A stretch of 64,000 nucleotides of DNA. Source: Protula sp. h YS-2021. Lineage: Eukaryota; Annelida; Polychaeta; Sabellida; Serpulidae. The stretch spans positions 97,033,804-97,097,803 of the forward strand of contig OX457025.1 in NCBI GenBank assembly GCA_949752745.1, written 5' to 3'. The position numbers and the translations under genes were made by a program. Positions within the stretch are counted from its first letter, which is position 1; the number at the start of each line of letters is the position of its first letter. Shown piece by piece: positions 1 to 11,848 of the stretch. The notes under the pieces are model-generated. The model was not told the origin of the DNA. It did not search any database and worked only from the letters and a program-made list of their open reading frames with translations.

Positions 1-154
1 TTTACCCGTCAGTCCTGTCTATTGTTGTATGAACGGCTCTGTATGCATCAGCCACAGGGAAGTGTTTTTGTTCTGTTGGCAACAACAAGATAACAGAAAA
101 ATAAAAAAAAAAAATAAACAAAAAAATGCACGCTATGGATTCTTTATGTTTTAG

Positions 155-275
155 CAGTGGTAGCAGTAGTAGTACTACTAGTAGCAGTGTTAGTGGTCGT
201 AGCAGAAGTAGTGGTAGTTGTAGAAGTGGTGATGGTAGTGGTAGAAGTAGTGGTAATAGTAGTTGAGGTAGCAAT
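155..275. repeat. Imperfect AGT/GGT trinucleotide tract
   Basis: Interrupted run of AGT, GGT and AGA triplets. The triplet period keeps several frames open on the minus strand (Leu- or Thr-rich), which is an artefact of the repeat and not evidence for a protein. A similar tract lies at 719-790. Confidence 0.85.
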
Positions 276-287
276 AATGGTATTAGA

Positions 288-464
288 CTGATGCAGCCCA
301 AATAAATGTTTGTTACGTTGGCACCCGAGCATCCAAAAGATTAACCGCATTGTACACACAGCGAATAAGTTTTGCCTGATGCAACTCAAATAAATGTATT
401 GTTACGTTGGCACCCGAGCATCCAAAGAATTAACGGTGCCGCACACAGGGATTAAGTTTTGCCA
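288..464. repeat. Tandem duplication, 88-bp unit, two copies
   Basis: The block beginning CTGATGCA at 288 recurs at 376. Both copies share the core GTTACGTTGGCACCCGAGCA and end in AAGTTTTGCC. Divergence between copies is modest. No coding signal. Confidence 0.85.
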
Positions 465-593
465 TTTTTGCTTGCACCCCAAATACCCTGACATCAAGTG
501 GCATTAAGTGGTTTTGATTAGACTTTCTTTGATCCTGAGTAGTCAAGGTAAGCGATCTCTTTGTTTCGACTGAACTTCCGTGAAACCTGCAAA

Positions 594-715
594 ATTTGCC
601 ATTTTTCCTTTTTTTTCACTTTGCCATTTTTTCCGTTGCCATTATTTTCACTTGCCATATTTTCCGTTGCCATTTTTCCGTTGCCATTTTTTACGTTGCT
701 ATTTTTTCCGTACCC
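594..715. repeat. Short tandem repeat with core TTGCCATTTTTTCCG
   Basis: About eight imperfect units of roughly 12-16 bp with core TTGCCATTTTTCCG, followed directly by the AGT-type tract. The Phe/Pro-rich open frames across it come from the repeat. Confidence 0.8.
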
Positions 716-718
716 CGG

Positions 719-790
719 TATTAGAAGCAGCAGTAGTAGAAGTAGTAGCAGTGGTAGTAGTCGTAGTAGTAGCAGAAGTAGTGTTTTACT
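719..790. repeat. Imperfect AGT/AGC trinucleotide tract
   Basis: Triplet tract of AGT, AGC, GGT and AGA, the same composition as 155-275. The two tracts flank an 88-bp duplication and a TTGCCATTTT repeat, so the first 800 bases are almost wholly low-complexity. Confidence 0.85.
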
Positions 791-799
791 GCACTCAGT

Positions 800-2204
800 A
801 TGACAACAATAGATTTTAGAAATAAGTCGCATTTTCCATGGCTCGACGCATGCATACTTCACCATTACCAAGAGGAGCCCAACTTAATGCGACCAACTAG
901 AGCCCATTTTAGGAAGACAAAACGACGGGATGTGATGTTAGAGCTGATGTTTGTTGCCGTAAGACCACAGACAAGTGTCGCTGTGACATCACTCACTATT
1001 GCAGAATCATAGAAACTCTTTTATTGTTTTTTTTTTCAAGTTAATTCGCTAATTTTAACAAGATCCTAGCAATTTTGTTTGGCCAATCAGTTACGTGTAT
1101 TCATATAATATTGACAGATCAACATTTCGGCGAACAGAACACGGACATGCTCAGAACGTTGACCGGGACCACGATTTGCCCGACAATGCTAAAAATTAAA
1201 AAAAAGGAGCTAAACAACTTTAACGCTTTGATTTTCAGATCGTATGGTTGCATCTAGTTAGAGATCACTCTTTCGTCATAATACCTAAATTTACTGCTTT
1301 TTCTTTTTCTTTCACCGAACACATTTACAACTTAAAAAAAGAAAAGAAATAAACACACACAGTCGTGTTTGTTTTCATGGCGCCTCTTTTATCATGAAGA
1401 CAACACAGGAAAGCGCTTAATTGTAACGTACATGTTACTCATAATTCCTCACATTTGATTGGTTGGTTGAATGACATTTATGACGTAAACAATACATATT
1501 TCACTACGTGACTCTACTTCGCAAGAAACCAATAATTTTGCTGCTCACTTGTAATAATAAATCAATCAATCACGTACGTTTTTATGGACACGATGTGTAA
1601 CAATTCCAACGATATCGGCGCATCACTCATATTGTACTTGCCTTGTTTATTATCTACGCAACTTTCAAGTTTTACTAAGATGATGAGAAAACCTTCCATG
1701 TAGAATTTATGTCTTATTTACGGTATACTTGGACTTTTTTTTTTTTGGATGTCGCTTGGTTTTTCTTTATGATGTCAAATGTTTTCATAAATGGGTTTTG
1801 ATTGCGTGAGACTGCACCGGAGTATGCAAAGACGTCCGTTGGCTCTTTTATCTTGGTTTGTCAAAAGATAGAAGAAGAGGCAGTCCCTGTTTGAATGGAT
1901 ATACTAAAAACTGCCGTAATTTGTGGGAGAAAGTGTCAAGATATTTCCTAATTTCAATTTTGTTTATGTCCTAAAATGTGTAGGTCAGAAGTTGGAGGCG
2001 ATTGCAATTCAGCATACACGGCAGTCTACTTGGATAACCTCTGTTATTAGGCGTTCATGGCAGATTAATTGGATGACCTCTGTGGTGCAATATCCGTCTT
2101 CCACATAACACAGTGACGCATCAAAAGTTAAGGAATATCTGCTCGCTGGTTACGTCAGGAACAGAAAAATAAATTTGTTCTTTTTAAATGTTTTGAATCA
2201 AGAC
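800..2204. other. Unique sequence, nothing recognised
   Basis: AT-rich single-copy DNA. Open frames are short and show no protein family I recognise. No RNA gene or TIR pair was seen. Confidence 0.6.
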
Positions 2205-4590
2205 ATTAGGTGAGCCTGCCAAGTACAGTAGAACCCCCGCATAAGGTCTCATGCCGCAAATTGGACCACCTTGCAAAGTGAGCCTGACAAGTGCAGCAGA
2301 CCCCCCGCATAAGGCCTCATGCCACAAATTGGACCACCTTGCAAAGTGAGCCTGCCAAGTACAGTAGAACCCCCGCATAAGGTCTCATGCCGCAAATTGG
2401 ACCACCTTGCAAAGTGAGCCTGACAAGTGCAGCAGACCCCCCGCATAAGGCCTCATGCCACAAATTGGACCACCTTGCAAAGTGAGCCTGCCAAGTACAG
2501 TAGAACCCCCGCATAAGGTCTCATGCCGCAAATTGGACCACCTTGCAAAGTGAGCCTGACAAGTGCAGCAGACCCCCCGCATAAGGCCTCATGCCACAAA
2601 TTGGACCACCTTGCAAAGTGAGCCTGCCAAGTACAGTAGAACCCCCGCATAAGGTCTCATGCCGCAAATTGGACCACCTTCCAAAGTGAGCCTGACAAGT
2701 GCAGCAGACCCCCCGCATAAGGCCTCATGCCACAAATTGGACCACCTTGCAAAGTGAGCCTGCCAAGTACAGTAGAACCCCCGCATAAGGTCCCATGCCA
2801 CAAATTGGACCACCTTGCAAAGTGAGCCTGACAAGTGCAGCAGACCCCCCGCATAAGGCCCCATGCCACAAATTGGACCACCTTGCAAAGTGAGCCTGAC
2901 AAGTGCAGCAGACCCCCCGCATAAGGCCCCATGCCACAAATTGGACCATCTTGCAAAGTGAGCCTGCCAAGTACAGTAGAACCCCCGCATAAGGTCCCAT
3001 GCCACAAATTGGACCACCTTGCAAAGTGAGCCTGACAAGTGCAGCAGACCCCCCGCATAAGGCCCCATGCCACAAATTGGACCACCTTGCAAAGTGAGCC
3101 TGACAAGTGCAGCAGACCCCCCGCATAAGGCCCCATGCCACAAATTGGACCACCTTGCAAAGTGAGCCTGACAAGTGCAGCAGACCCCCCGCATAAGGCC
3201 CCATGCCACAAATTGGACCACCTTGCAAAGTGAGCCTGACAAGTGCAGCAGACCCCCCGCATAAGGCCTCATGCCACAAATTGGACCACCTTACAAAGTG
3301 AGCCTGACAAGTGCAGCAGACCCCCCGCATAAGGCCTCATGCCACAAATTGGACCACCTTGCAAAGTGAGCCTGCCAAGTACAGTAGAACCCCCGCATAA
3401 GGTCTCATGCCGCAAATTGGACCACCTTGCAAAGTGAGCCTGACAAGTGCAGCAGACCCCCCGCATAAGGCCTCATGCCACAAATTGGACCACCTTGCAA
3501 AGTGAGCCTGCCAAGTACAGTAGAACCCCCGCATAAGGTCTCATGCCGCAAATTGGACCACCTTGCAAAGTGAGCCTGACAAGTGCAGCAGACCCCCCGC
3601 ATAAGGCCTCATGCCACAAATTGGACCATCTTGCAAAGTGAGCCTGCCAAGTACAGTAGAACCCCCGCATAAGGTCTCATGCCGCAAATTGGACCACCTT
3701 GCAAAGTGAGCCTGACAAGTGCAGCAGACCCCCCGCATAAGGCCTCATGCCACAAATTGGACCACCTTGCAAAGTGAGCCTGCCAAGTACAGTAGAACCC
3801 CCGCATAAGGTCTCATGCCGCAAATTGGACCACCTTGCAAAGTGAGCCTGACAAGTGCAGCAGACCCCCCGCATAAGGCCTCATGCCACAAATTGGACCA
3901 CCTTGCAAAGTGAGCCTGCCAAGTACAGTAGAACCCCCGCATAAGGTCCCATGCCACAAATTGGACCACCTTGCAAAGTGAGCCTGACAAGTGCAGCAGA
4001 CCCCCCGCATAAGGCCCCATGCCACAAATTGGACCACCTTGCAAAGTGAGCCTGACAAGTGCAGCAGACCCCCCGCATAAGGCCTCATGCCACAAATTGG
4101 ACCACCTTACAAAGTGAGCCTGACAAGTGCAGCAGACCCCCCGCATAAGGCCCCATGCCACAAATTGGACCACCTTGCAAAGTGAGCCTGACAAGTGCAG
4201 CAGACCCCCCGCATAAGGCCTCATGCCACAAATTGGACCACCTTACAAAGTGAGCCTGACAAGTGCAGCACAACCCCGGCATAAGGCCCAATGCCACAAA
4301 TTGGACCACCTTACAAAGTGAGCCTGACTACTACAGCAGACCCCCCGTGTAAGGCCCCATGCCATAAATTGGACCACCTTACAAAGTGAGCCTGACAAGT
4401 ACAGCAGACCCCCCGCATAAGACCTCATGCCACAAATTGGACCTCCTTACAAAGTGAGCCTGACAAGTACAGCAGACCCCCCGTATAAGGCCCCATGCCA
4501 TAAATTGGACCACCTTACAAAGTGAGCCTGACAAGTACAGTGGAACCCCGGCATAAGGCCTGAAGACCACCTTATAAAGTGAGCTATTTT
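2205..4590. repeat. 68-bp satellite array with a two-subtype higher-order structure
   Basis: About 35 head-to-tail units of 68 bp. Subtype A carries CCAAGTACAGTAGAACCC and subtype B carries ACAAGTGCAGCAGACCCC. They alternate A-B over long stretches (2205-2800 and 3340-3950), giving a 136-bp higher-order unit, whereas 2820-3300 is mostly B. The right end (4260-4590) decays, which is expected at an array edge. Every unit contains CAGTAGAACC or a variant followed by GCATAAGG, resembling the tips of the pogo/Tigger-like sequences near 23.7 and 26.4 kb. Minus-strand frames of 65-227 codons cross the array but repeat in all frames and are not genes. Confidence 0.95.
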
Positions 4591-5390
4591 TTCTCTATTG
4601 AACCACCAGCTAAGTGGTAGTTCCATTTGTGAGGCTGCCGCTGTAAATTTCTCAGATGGCTAAATGACCTTGTTGTGACTGGTCAAGGCAATGTCAATAT
4701 TTTTTAATGCTTCACGAGCTTGAACAAAAATGAAAAAAAGATCGTTTCACAGATGAGTTGCATGAAAAGCATATGTTGACTGAATAAAAATCCCCCACCC
4801 CTGGCCATTCGCGACAGACCGAACTAGGACCCCAGTCCCCCTAAAAAACCTCCGCTTTTTAATTCATTTACTTATTTTGGTAATACATGTGCTGTCAGGT
4901 GCCCCCCCCCCCTCCATGCCGGTAGGGGAATGCTACCAGCGTCCTGCATCATCAACAGCTTGCTAGTAAATCGTCCATTTAGAAGAAATCCTATCACTAA
5001 ATTATGTACGCATAATATGCAGAACACTTAAGCAAACGCTATCACGTGTTCCTGTTAGCGCAGGGAGGGGGGGGGGGAGAAGCAATCCTCTTCCCAGCGG
5101 AGAGATGTGGTCGGATATCGAGAATGCCGACCAAGTCATTAGGCTTGTGCAAACATAGTCCGCTAATTGGTTTACATGCACAGTTAGCCACTTCTGGCAG
5201 CTTTCTTTTTCGGTTTTGTAGTAACGCTCGGATTCATGATTTTCTTTGAGAAATCCATGGGATTTTTGTTCCGGGGGATTCCAATATTGCTTTTCCCCGG
5301 CGAATCTGCAACCACGTTATTGTGAAATTTTGAGCAGACACTCTACTGAAAGACCTATATGTTTCATTTAAGTTTGGATACTTTTCTTTA
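4591..5390. other. Unique sequence with C and G homopolymers
   Basis: No gene seen. It contains a C run of about 11 near 4902 and a G run of about 11 near 5067. The first 60 bases look like a decayed satellite unit. Confidence 0.6.
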
Positions 5391-6512
5391 TTCAGTATTC
5401 CTGGACAGTATCATCACACATAGCATTCAGTATTCCTGCTCAGTATCATCACACATAGCATTCAGTATTCCTGCTCAGTATCATCACACATGGCATTTAG
5501 TATTCCTGGTCAGTATCATTACATAAAGCATTCAATATTCCTGGTCAGTATTGTCACACATAGCATTCAGTATTCCTGGACAGTATCATCACACATAGCA
5601 TTCAGTATTCCCGGACAGTATCATCACACATAGCATTCAGTATTCCTGCTCAGTATTATCACACATAGCAGTCAGTATTCCTGGACAGTATCATCACACA
5701 TAGCATTCAGTATTCCTGCTCAGTATCATCACACATAGCATCCAGTATTCCTGCTCAGTATCATCACACATGGCATTTAGTATTCCTGGTCAGTATCATT
5801 ACATATAGCATTCAATATTCCTGGTCAGTATTGTCACACATAGCATTCAGTATTCCTGGACAGTATCATCACACATAGCATTCAGTATTCCTGGTCAGTA
5901 TTATCACACATAGCATTCAGTATTCCTGGTCAATATCATCACACATAGCATTCAGTATTCCTGGTCAGTATTATCACACATAGCATTCAGTATTCCTGGT
6001 CAGTATTATCACACATAGCATTCAGTATTCCTGCTCAGTATCATCACACATAGCATTCAGCATTCCTGGTCAGTATCATCACACATGGCATTTAGTATTC
6101 CTGGTCAGTATCATTACATATAGCATTCAATATTCCTGGTCAGTATTGTCACACATAGCATTCAGTATTCCTGGACAGTATCATCACACATAGCATTCAG
6201 TATTCCTGGTCAGTATTATCACACATAGCATTCAGTATTCCTGGTCAATATCATCACACATAGCATTCAGTATTCCTGGTCAGTATTATCACACATAGCA
6301 TTCAGTATTCCTGGTCAGTATCATCACACATAGCATTCAGTATTCCTGGACAGCATCATCACACATAATATTCAGTATTCCTGGTCAGTATCTTCACACA
6401 TAGCATTCAGTATTCCTGGTCAGTATCATCACACATAGCATTCAGTATTCCTGGTCAGTATTATCACACATAGTATTCAGTATTCTTGGTCAGTATCATT
6501 ACACATAGCACT
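5391..6512. repeat. 35-bp minisatellite, about 32 copies
   Basis: Head-to-tail 35-bp units with core TTCAGTATTCCTGG and ATCACACATAGCA. Variant markers (CTGCTCAG, CTGGACAG, TTACATA, ATTGTCACAC) recur in the same order at about 5461-5600, 5740-5880 and 6080-6220, so multi-unit blocks have been duplicated as segments. No long open frame. Confidence 0.95.
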
Positions 6513-7264
6513 TTTGTTAAGTCATAGTTTCCTGTAACGTGTCAAGTTTGCGAACAGGCGGTTTATTTCGTCACCATGTGAATTTCTGTTGGTGGAACAA
6601 TTTCTTTCTAACGGGTGGCTCTGATTCCAGTAAGTGACGAAGTGACCACAAAAAATGGATCGTATTCTGTCCTCTTTCTAAGCTCTGCCATTTCTTCATT
6701 GTTTACTCGTAAGATGGTGCCGTGATTGCCGGAATATGGTTCGATTTTAAAGGAAGTGACGTCAGCAGTAAAAAAGAATAACATAGAATTAAAAAAAAAC
6801 ATATATATATATAAACTACACTGCTTTGATACAACCAGTCTTTTAAAACAGAATGCTCGTGCTGTGAACACACAACGTGTAAAGGTTTTTTTTTTTCAGC
6901 TGAAGGCATTTCACTCCGATCCACCCATCTTCCTCGTTATCTGTCTTAACCGAAGTTTGTTGACGGGACAATGCGCTGGGCACATATTTGAATACTTAAC
7001 GACGCTCTGGATACTCTGGGGAACATTGGGCAGCCTTCAACGGATGTCAAACCGACCCACGGCCGGGCCTTCCTGTCTCTTTTGTTCACTTGCTCTCTAT
7101 CAAATTATGATGGCGAATTGTTAATAATTGTCAGTAATGGACGTTTATTAAATTCATAAATTACATCAAGAGAGGTCTCTCCGTCTAACAATTACTTTCT
7201 TACATCTTTTTCTTCAGCAGAAACTTTAAGGGTTTCTGTTACCCGACTATTTTTTTGAATAAAT
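6513..7264. other. Unique sequence, no supported gene
   Basis: One frame of 132 codons (6726-7124, plus) crosses it, but it has poly-A/T stretches, no recognisable domain and no splice context. I do not call a gene. Confidence 0.5.
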
Positions 7265-7470
7265 TCTGCCCTGTCAGGGGTAGTTAGTCAGGGGGTCGTT
7301 ATGTCAGGGGTTGCTATGTCAGGGGTCACCATGTCAGGGATCGTTTTGTCAGGAGTCACTCAGCCATAGGTCACCATGTCAGGAGTAGTTACGTCAGGGA
7401 TCACTCTGTCACAGTCGCTATGTCAAGAGTCACTCTGTTAGGGGACTCTGTGTCAGGGGCCAATCTGAAA
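7265..7470. repeat. Degenerate 18-20 bp GTCAGGGGTC repeat
   Basis: About ten diverged units around ATGTCAGGGGTCAC. The core resembles the GTCAGGGGCCATGTCAC part of the 30-bp array that begins at about 7.93 kb, so it may be an old outlier of that family. Confidence 0.7.
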
Positions 7471-7929
7471 TGCAATTTCATGTAAAGGTCATTTTCTCAG
7501 AGCCTGCTATGTCAGAAGCATTTCTGTCAAAGACGGCTCTATCCGGGACAGTTGTATCAAGGGCTCCTGGGTCTGACTTCACTCTTCCCGCTGCCACTGT
7601 TTCAGTTCCATTCGGTTTGCCTTCAGGACCAGTTCCGCAGTTCCCGTATTCAGTAATATGCTTCAGACTGAAAGGCAATTCTCTCGCTGGCCAGAGAAAG
7701 GTCTTGCGCTGAACAGGGTTGTTGACGCTGAATAACTGAACTTTATATATTGAGCATATTGATCCAGTGGGTTTTAAGATCAAACTTTAAACATAGTTTA
7801 AGTATGGGTTTTTTTTATCTAAAGTATTGAATAAGGGTGCAGGTATGATTCTGTTACAATGTTTTCTGACAGGGTTTGTCCTGCAGGGATCATTCTGATA
7901 AGGTGTGTTCGGTCACAGAGGGTAGTTCT

Positions 7930-8770
7930 GTCTGGGGCCATGTCACAGGAGATCATCCTGTCAGTGGCCATGTCACAGGAGATCATCCTGTCAGTGGCCA
8001 TGTCACAGGAGATCATCCTGTCAGTGGCCATGTCACAGGAGATCATCCTGTCAGTGGCCATGTCACAGGAGATCATCCTGTCAGGGGCCATGTCACAGGA
8101 GATCATCCTGTCAGTGGCCATGTCACAGGAGATCATCCTGTCAGTGGCCATGTCACAGCAGATCATCCTGTCAGGGGCCATGTCACAGGAGATCATCCTG
8201 TCAGTGGCCATGTCACAGCAGATCATCCTGTCAGTGGCCATGTCACAGGAGATCATCCTGTCAGGGGCCATGTCATAGGAGATCATCATGTCAGTGGCCA
8301 TGTCACAGGAGATCATCCTGTCAGTGGCCATGTCACAGCAGATCATCCTGTCAGTGGCCATGTCACAGGAGATCATCCTGTCAGGGGCCATGTCACAGGA
8401 GATCATTTTGTCAGTGGCCATGCCACAGGAGATCATCCTGTCAGTGGCCATTTCACAGGAGATCATCCTGTCAGTGGCCATGTCACAGCAGATCATCCTG
8501 TCAGGGGCCATGTCACAGGAGAACGTCCTGTCAGGGGCCAGGTCACAGGAGATCATCCTGTCAGTGGCCATGTCACAGGAGATCATCCTGTCAGGGGCCA
8601 TGTCACAGGAGATCATCCTGTCAGGGGCCAGGTCACAAGAGATCATTCTATCAGGGGCGATGTCACAGGAGATCATCCTGTCAGGGGCCATGTCACAGGA
8701 GATCATCCTGTCAGGGGCCATGTCACAGGTGATCATCCTGTCAGGGGCCATGTCACAGGAGATCATTCCC
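7930..8770. repeat. 30-bp minisatellite, left arm, about 28 copies
   Basis: Unit core is GTCACAGGAGATCATCCTGT followed by CAGTGGCCAT. Homogeneous at the left, more variable at the right. As 30 is divisible by three, frames on both strands stay open for up to about 315 codons with a 10-residue period. These are not supported as genes. Confidence 0.95.
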
Positions 8771-9660
8771 CCTCCCCCCGGAGTGTCCAGTTTGGTAAAT
8801 ATTCCTTTTTTAAAACCAGAAACTAAAGGAAACTCTCCCTTTTAACATATTTTATATTTATGAATACAGGCGCAGGTAGTGACACTTCCACTGAGAAGTG
8901 TGGGCGTGCAATATTTTTGGGTCCCCTCTGTGCTCGGTTTTTTGTGCAGTTCCGAAAAAAACTCCCTTTTGTAAGAAACGAGGAAAGCTCAATAAAAATT
9001 ATCCCTTTTGGAAGAAATTGGCACTCCACGTGGCCCGCGTCTCATCCGAAACGTACCCCCCCCCCCCACCCCGTTTGCTGAGCGATCTTTATTCTGGACA
9101 CGCATGGTAACAAATCAGGAGCCATGTGTGCCTCCCCTCCCTTCACCCCCCTCCGCCCTCCCCCTCCCCCCTCCCCCCCCCCCGCCTCGGAGTGAAAGCT
9201 TGAGGAAAGTTTCCTGAATAGCATGTCAATAATCGCTTTTGTCTGATTGGCTTTTCACCCACTTGGGGGTTGTTTCTCGATATCAGTCTCAGAGTTCGCG
9301 TGGTAATAATTCGGTAAAATGGATTAGCACGAGTCATGATATGATCACGCCAGACACGTGCGCCTTGATCCATCAGCACGGTCCTGTGTGCATTCCCTGC
9401 CCAGAGGCCGTGACTATCCGACAGCCTAACTGTATTGGTTTTATAAAAAAAAAACGATAAGCAAAGAGTTATCCGCAGACACACTATGCTTCTTGCTTTA
9501 TGACTTGCAGGAAAGAAACAAAATGAAATATGATCTGTGGAAGGTTACACGGACGGAAGCCGTCTTCTGGGATGTTTGGTTCTTGCTGCTCAGCTAAAAA
9601 GCTACCATGCGGCCTGTCAGTAGATTTGAGGATAAGGGCACCCAGACAGAATGCCACTCT
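8771..9660. other. Spacer of the inverted repeat
   Basis: Single-copy DNA with long C runs near 9058 and 9174 and a C-rich stretch at 9135-9185. No gene recognised. Confidence 0.6.
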
Positions 9661-9679
9661 ATAACATGGCCCAAGACAG

Positions 9680-11075
9680 AACGACCCTCCGTATGACATG
9701 GCCACTGACAGGATGATTTGCTGTGACATGGCCACTGACAGGATGATCTCCTGTCACATGGCCCCTGACAGGATGATCTCCTGTGACATGGCCACTGACA
9801 GAATGATCTCTTGTGATCTGGCCCCAGACAGGATGATTTCCTGTGACATGGCCCCTGACAGGATGATCTCCTGTGACATGGCCCCTGACAGACTGATCTC
9901 TTGTGACCTGGCCCCAGACAGGATGATCTCCTGTGACATGGCCCCTGACAGGATGATCTCCTGTGACATGGCCACTGACAGGATGATCTTCTGTGACATG
10001 GCCCCTAACAGGATGATCTCCTGTCACATGGCCCCTGACAGGATGATCACCTGTGACATGGCCCCTGACAGACTGATCTCTTGTGACCTGGCCCCAGACA
10101 GGATGATCCCATGTGACATGGCCCCTGACAGGTTGATCTCCTGTGACATTGCCACTGACAGGATGACCTTCTGTGACATGGCCCCTGACAGGATGATCTC
10201 CTGTCACATGGCCCCTGACAGGATGATCTCCTGTGACATGGCCCCTGACAGGATGATCTCCTGTGACATGGCCCCTGACAGGATGATCTCCTGTGACATG
10301 GCCACTGACAGGATGATCTCCTGTGACATGGCCACTGATAGGATGATCTCCTGTGACATGGCCACTGATAGGATGATCTCCTGTGACATGGCCCCAGACA
10401 GGATGATCTCCTGTGACATGGCCACTGACAGGATGATCTCCTGTCACATGGCCCCTGACAGGATGATCTCCTGTGACATGGCCACTGACAGAATGATCTC
10501 TAGTGACCTGGCCCCAGACAGGATGATTTCCTGTGACATGGCCCCGGACAGGATGATCTCCTGTGACATGGCCACTGACAGACTGATCTCTTGTGACCTG
10601 GCCCCAGACAGGATGATCTCCTGTGACATGGCCCCTGACAGGATGTTCTCCTGTGACATGGCCCCTGACAGGATGCTCTTCTATGACCTGGCCCCAGACA
10701 GGATGATCTCCTGTGACATGGCCCCAGAAAGGATTATCTCTTGTGACATGGCAACTGACAGGATGATCTCCTGTGACATGGCCCTCGACAGGATGATCTC
10801 CTGTGACATGGCCCCTGACAGGATGATCTGTGACCTGGCCCCTGATAGGACGTTCTCCTGTGACATGGCCACTGACAGGATGATCTCCTGTGACATGGCT
10901 ACTGACAGGATGATCTCCTGTGACATGGCCAGTGACAGGATGATCTCCTGTGACATGGCCACTGACAGGATGATCTCCTGTGACATGGCCACTGACAGGA
11001 TGATCTCCCGTGACATGGCCACTGACAGGATGATCTCCTGTGACATGGCCCCAGACAGAACGACCCTCTGTGACA
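9680..11075. repeat. 30-bp minisatellite, right arm, about 46 copies
   Basis: Reverse-complement orientation of the left-arm array, with core GATCTCCTGTGACATGGCC. Both ends of this array carry a CAGACAGAACGACCCTC-type edge unit (near 9673 and 11054). This suggests the array was itself duplicated or extended inside that edge. Confidence 0.95.
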
Positions 11076-11164
11076 GAACACACCCTATCAGAATGATCCC
11101 TGCAGGACAAACCCTGTCAGAAAACATTCTAACAGAATCGTACCTGCACCCTTATTCAATACTT

Positions 11165-11752
11165 CCCAGCAAACATTAAGACGTCAGAATGACGTCGGGT
11201 CGACGTCGTGACCCGACGTTTCCGACGTCGGACTGACGTGCCGGTTTTGGTTGTATACGAAATTGAACCGACGTCGGGTTTGCAACGTCAGAATGACGTC
11301 GGGTTCCGACCTAAATCCGACGTCGGAATTAAGTCGGTTTTAGGTTGTACATGAAATTGGAACCGACGTCGGATTCCGACCTGAAACTGACTACAGTTAT
11401 ATAATTAATAGATAATTAATCATTCAACTGCTGTTGTGAAATACATACGAAAGCATTTTCCATGTACATTTTTACAATCTAGGAAGAAAAATACCGACGC
11501 GCCATCAAAATTCTAAAATTTTCATGTAAAAATTACGTTTTTTCTTCCTCTTTTTCAAAATGACTTCCATTTCCGGTGAGCGATAATATTGTTCATCTCT
11601 TTTTGGTCGTTTTTGCAACGTCGGAATGACGTGAGAAAACCGACGTCGCCTCGACGTCGGAATAAAGTCGGGTTTTTGGGTAATAGGTCAGAATATGGTT
11701 GTGAAATTCAACCTTTTTTTAACCAAAAAAAAAACGTCGGTTGTTTGCTGGG
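11165..11752. mobile_element. 588-bp TIR element (CCCAGCAAAC ... GTTTGCTGGG)
   Basis: Ends are exact inverted CCCAGCAAAC and GTTTGCTGGG. The interior is full of GACGTCGG and CCGACGTC motifs in both directions. The uninterrupted site is visible in the left arm of the inverted repeat: the reverse complement of 7818-7843 reads CAATACTTTAGAT, while the right arm reads ...ATACTT, element, TTTAGAT. This defines the insertion precisely and gives a TT (2-bp) target duplication. No transposase frame, so it is non-autonomous. I cannot name the superfamily. Confidence 0.88.
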
Positions 11753-11848
11753 TTTAGATAAAAACCCATACTACAACTATGTTTAAAGTTTGATCTTAAA
11801 ACTCACTGGATCAATATGCTCAATATATAAAGTTCAGTTATTCAGCGT

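Larger units (their letters stand above)
7718..11848. repeat. Large inverted repeat (about 4.1 kb) built from 30-bp minisatellite arms
   Basis: The left arm runs from about 7718 to 8770 and the right arm from about 11848 back to 9670. Outer non-repetitive flanks match as reverse complements: ACGCTGAATAACTGAAC near 7718 pairs with GTTCAGTTATTCAGCGT near 11834, and the match continues through the TATATTGAGCATATTGATCCA segment and GACAGGGTTTGTCCTGCAGG. The spacer is about 8771-9660. The right arm is longer because its array has more units and carries a 588-bp insertion at 11165-11752. Confidence 0.92.

Noticed and set aside
2589..3330. Minus-strand frames of 201-227 codons (Cys/Gly/Leu-rich)
   Set aside because: Products of the 68-bp satellite; the same peptide words occur in shifted frames throughout the array.
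2205..6512. CRISPR-like regular repeats
   Set aside because: Units are contiguous with no unique spacers, and the DNA is animal.
6726..7124. 132-codon plus-strand frame as a gene
   Set aside because: No domain, low-complexity start, no conserved motif recognised.
7819..8826. Open frames of up to about 316 codons on both strands
   Set aside because: They follow from a 30-bp repeat unit lacking stops; 10-residue periodicity, all frames and both strands open, no independent coding evidence.
9659..11179. Frames of 483 (minus) and 493 (plus) codons
   Set aside because: Same 30-bp minisatellite in the opposite orientation; both strands equally open.
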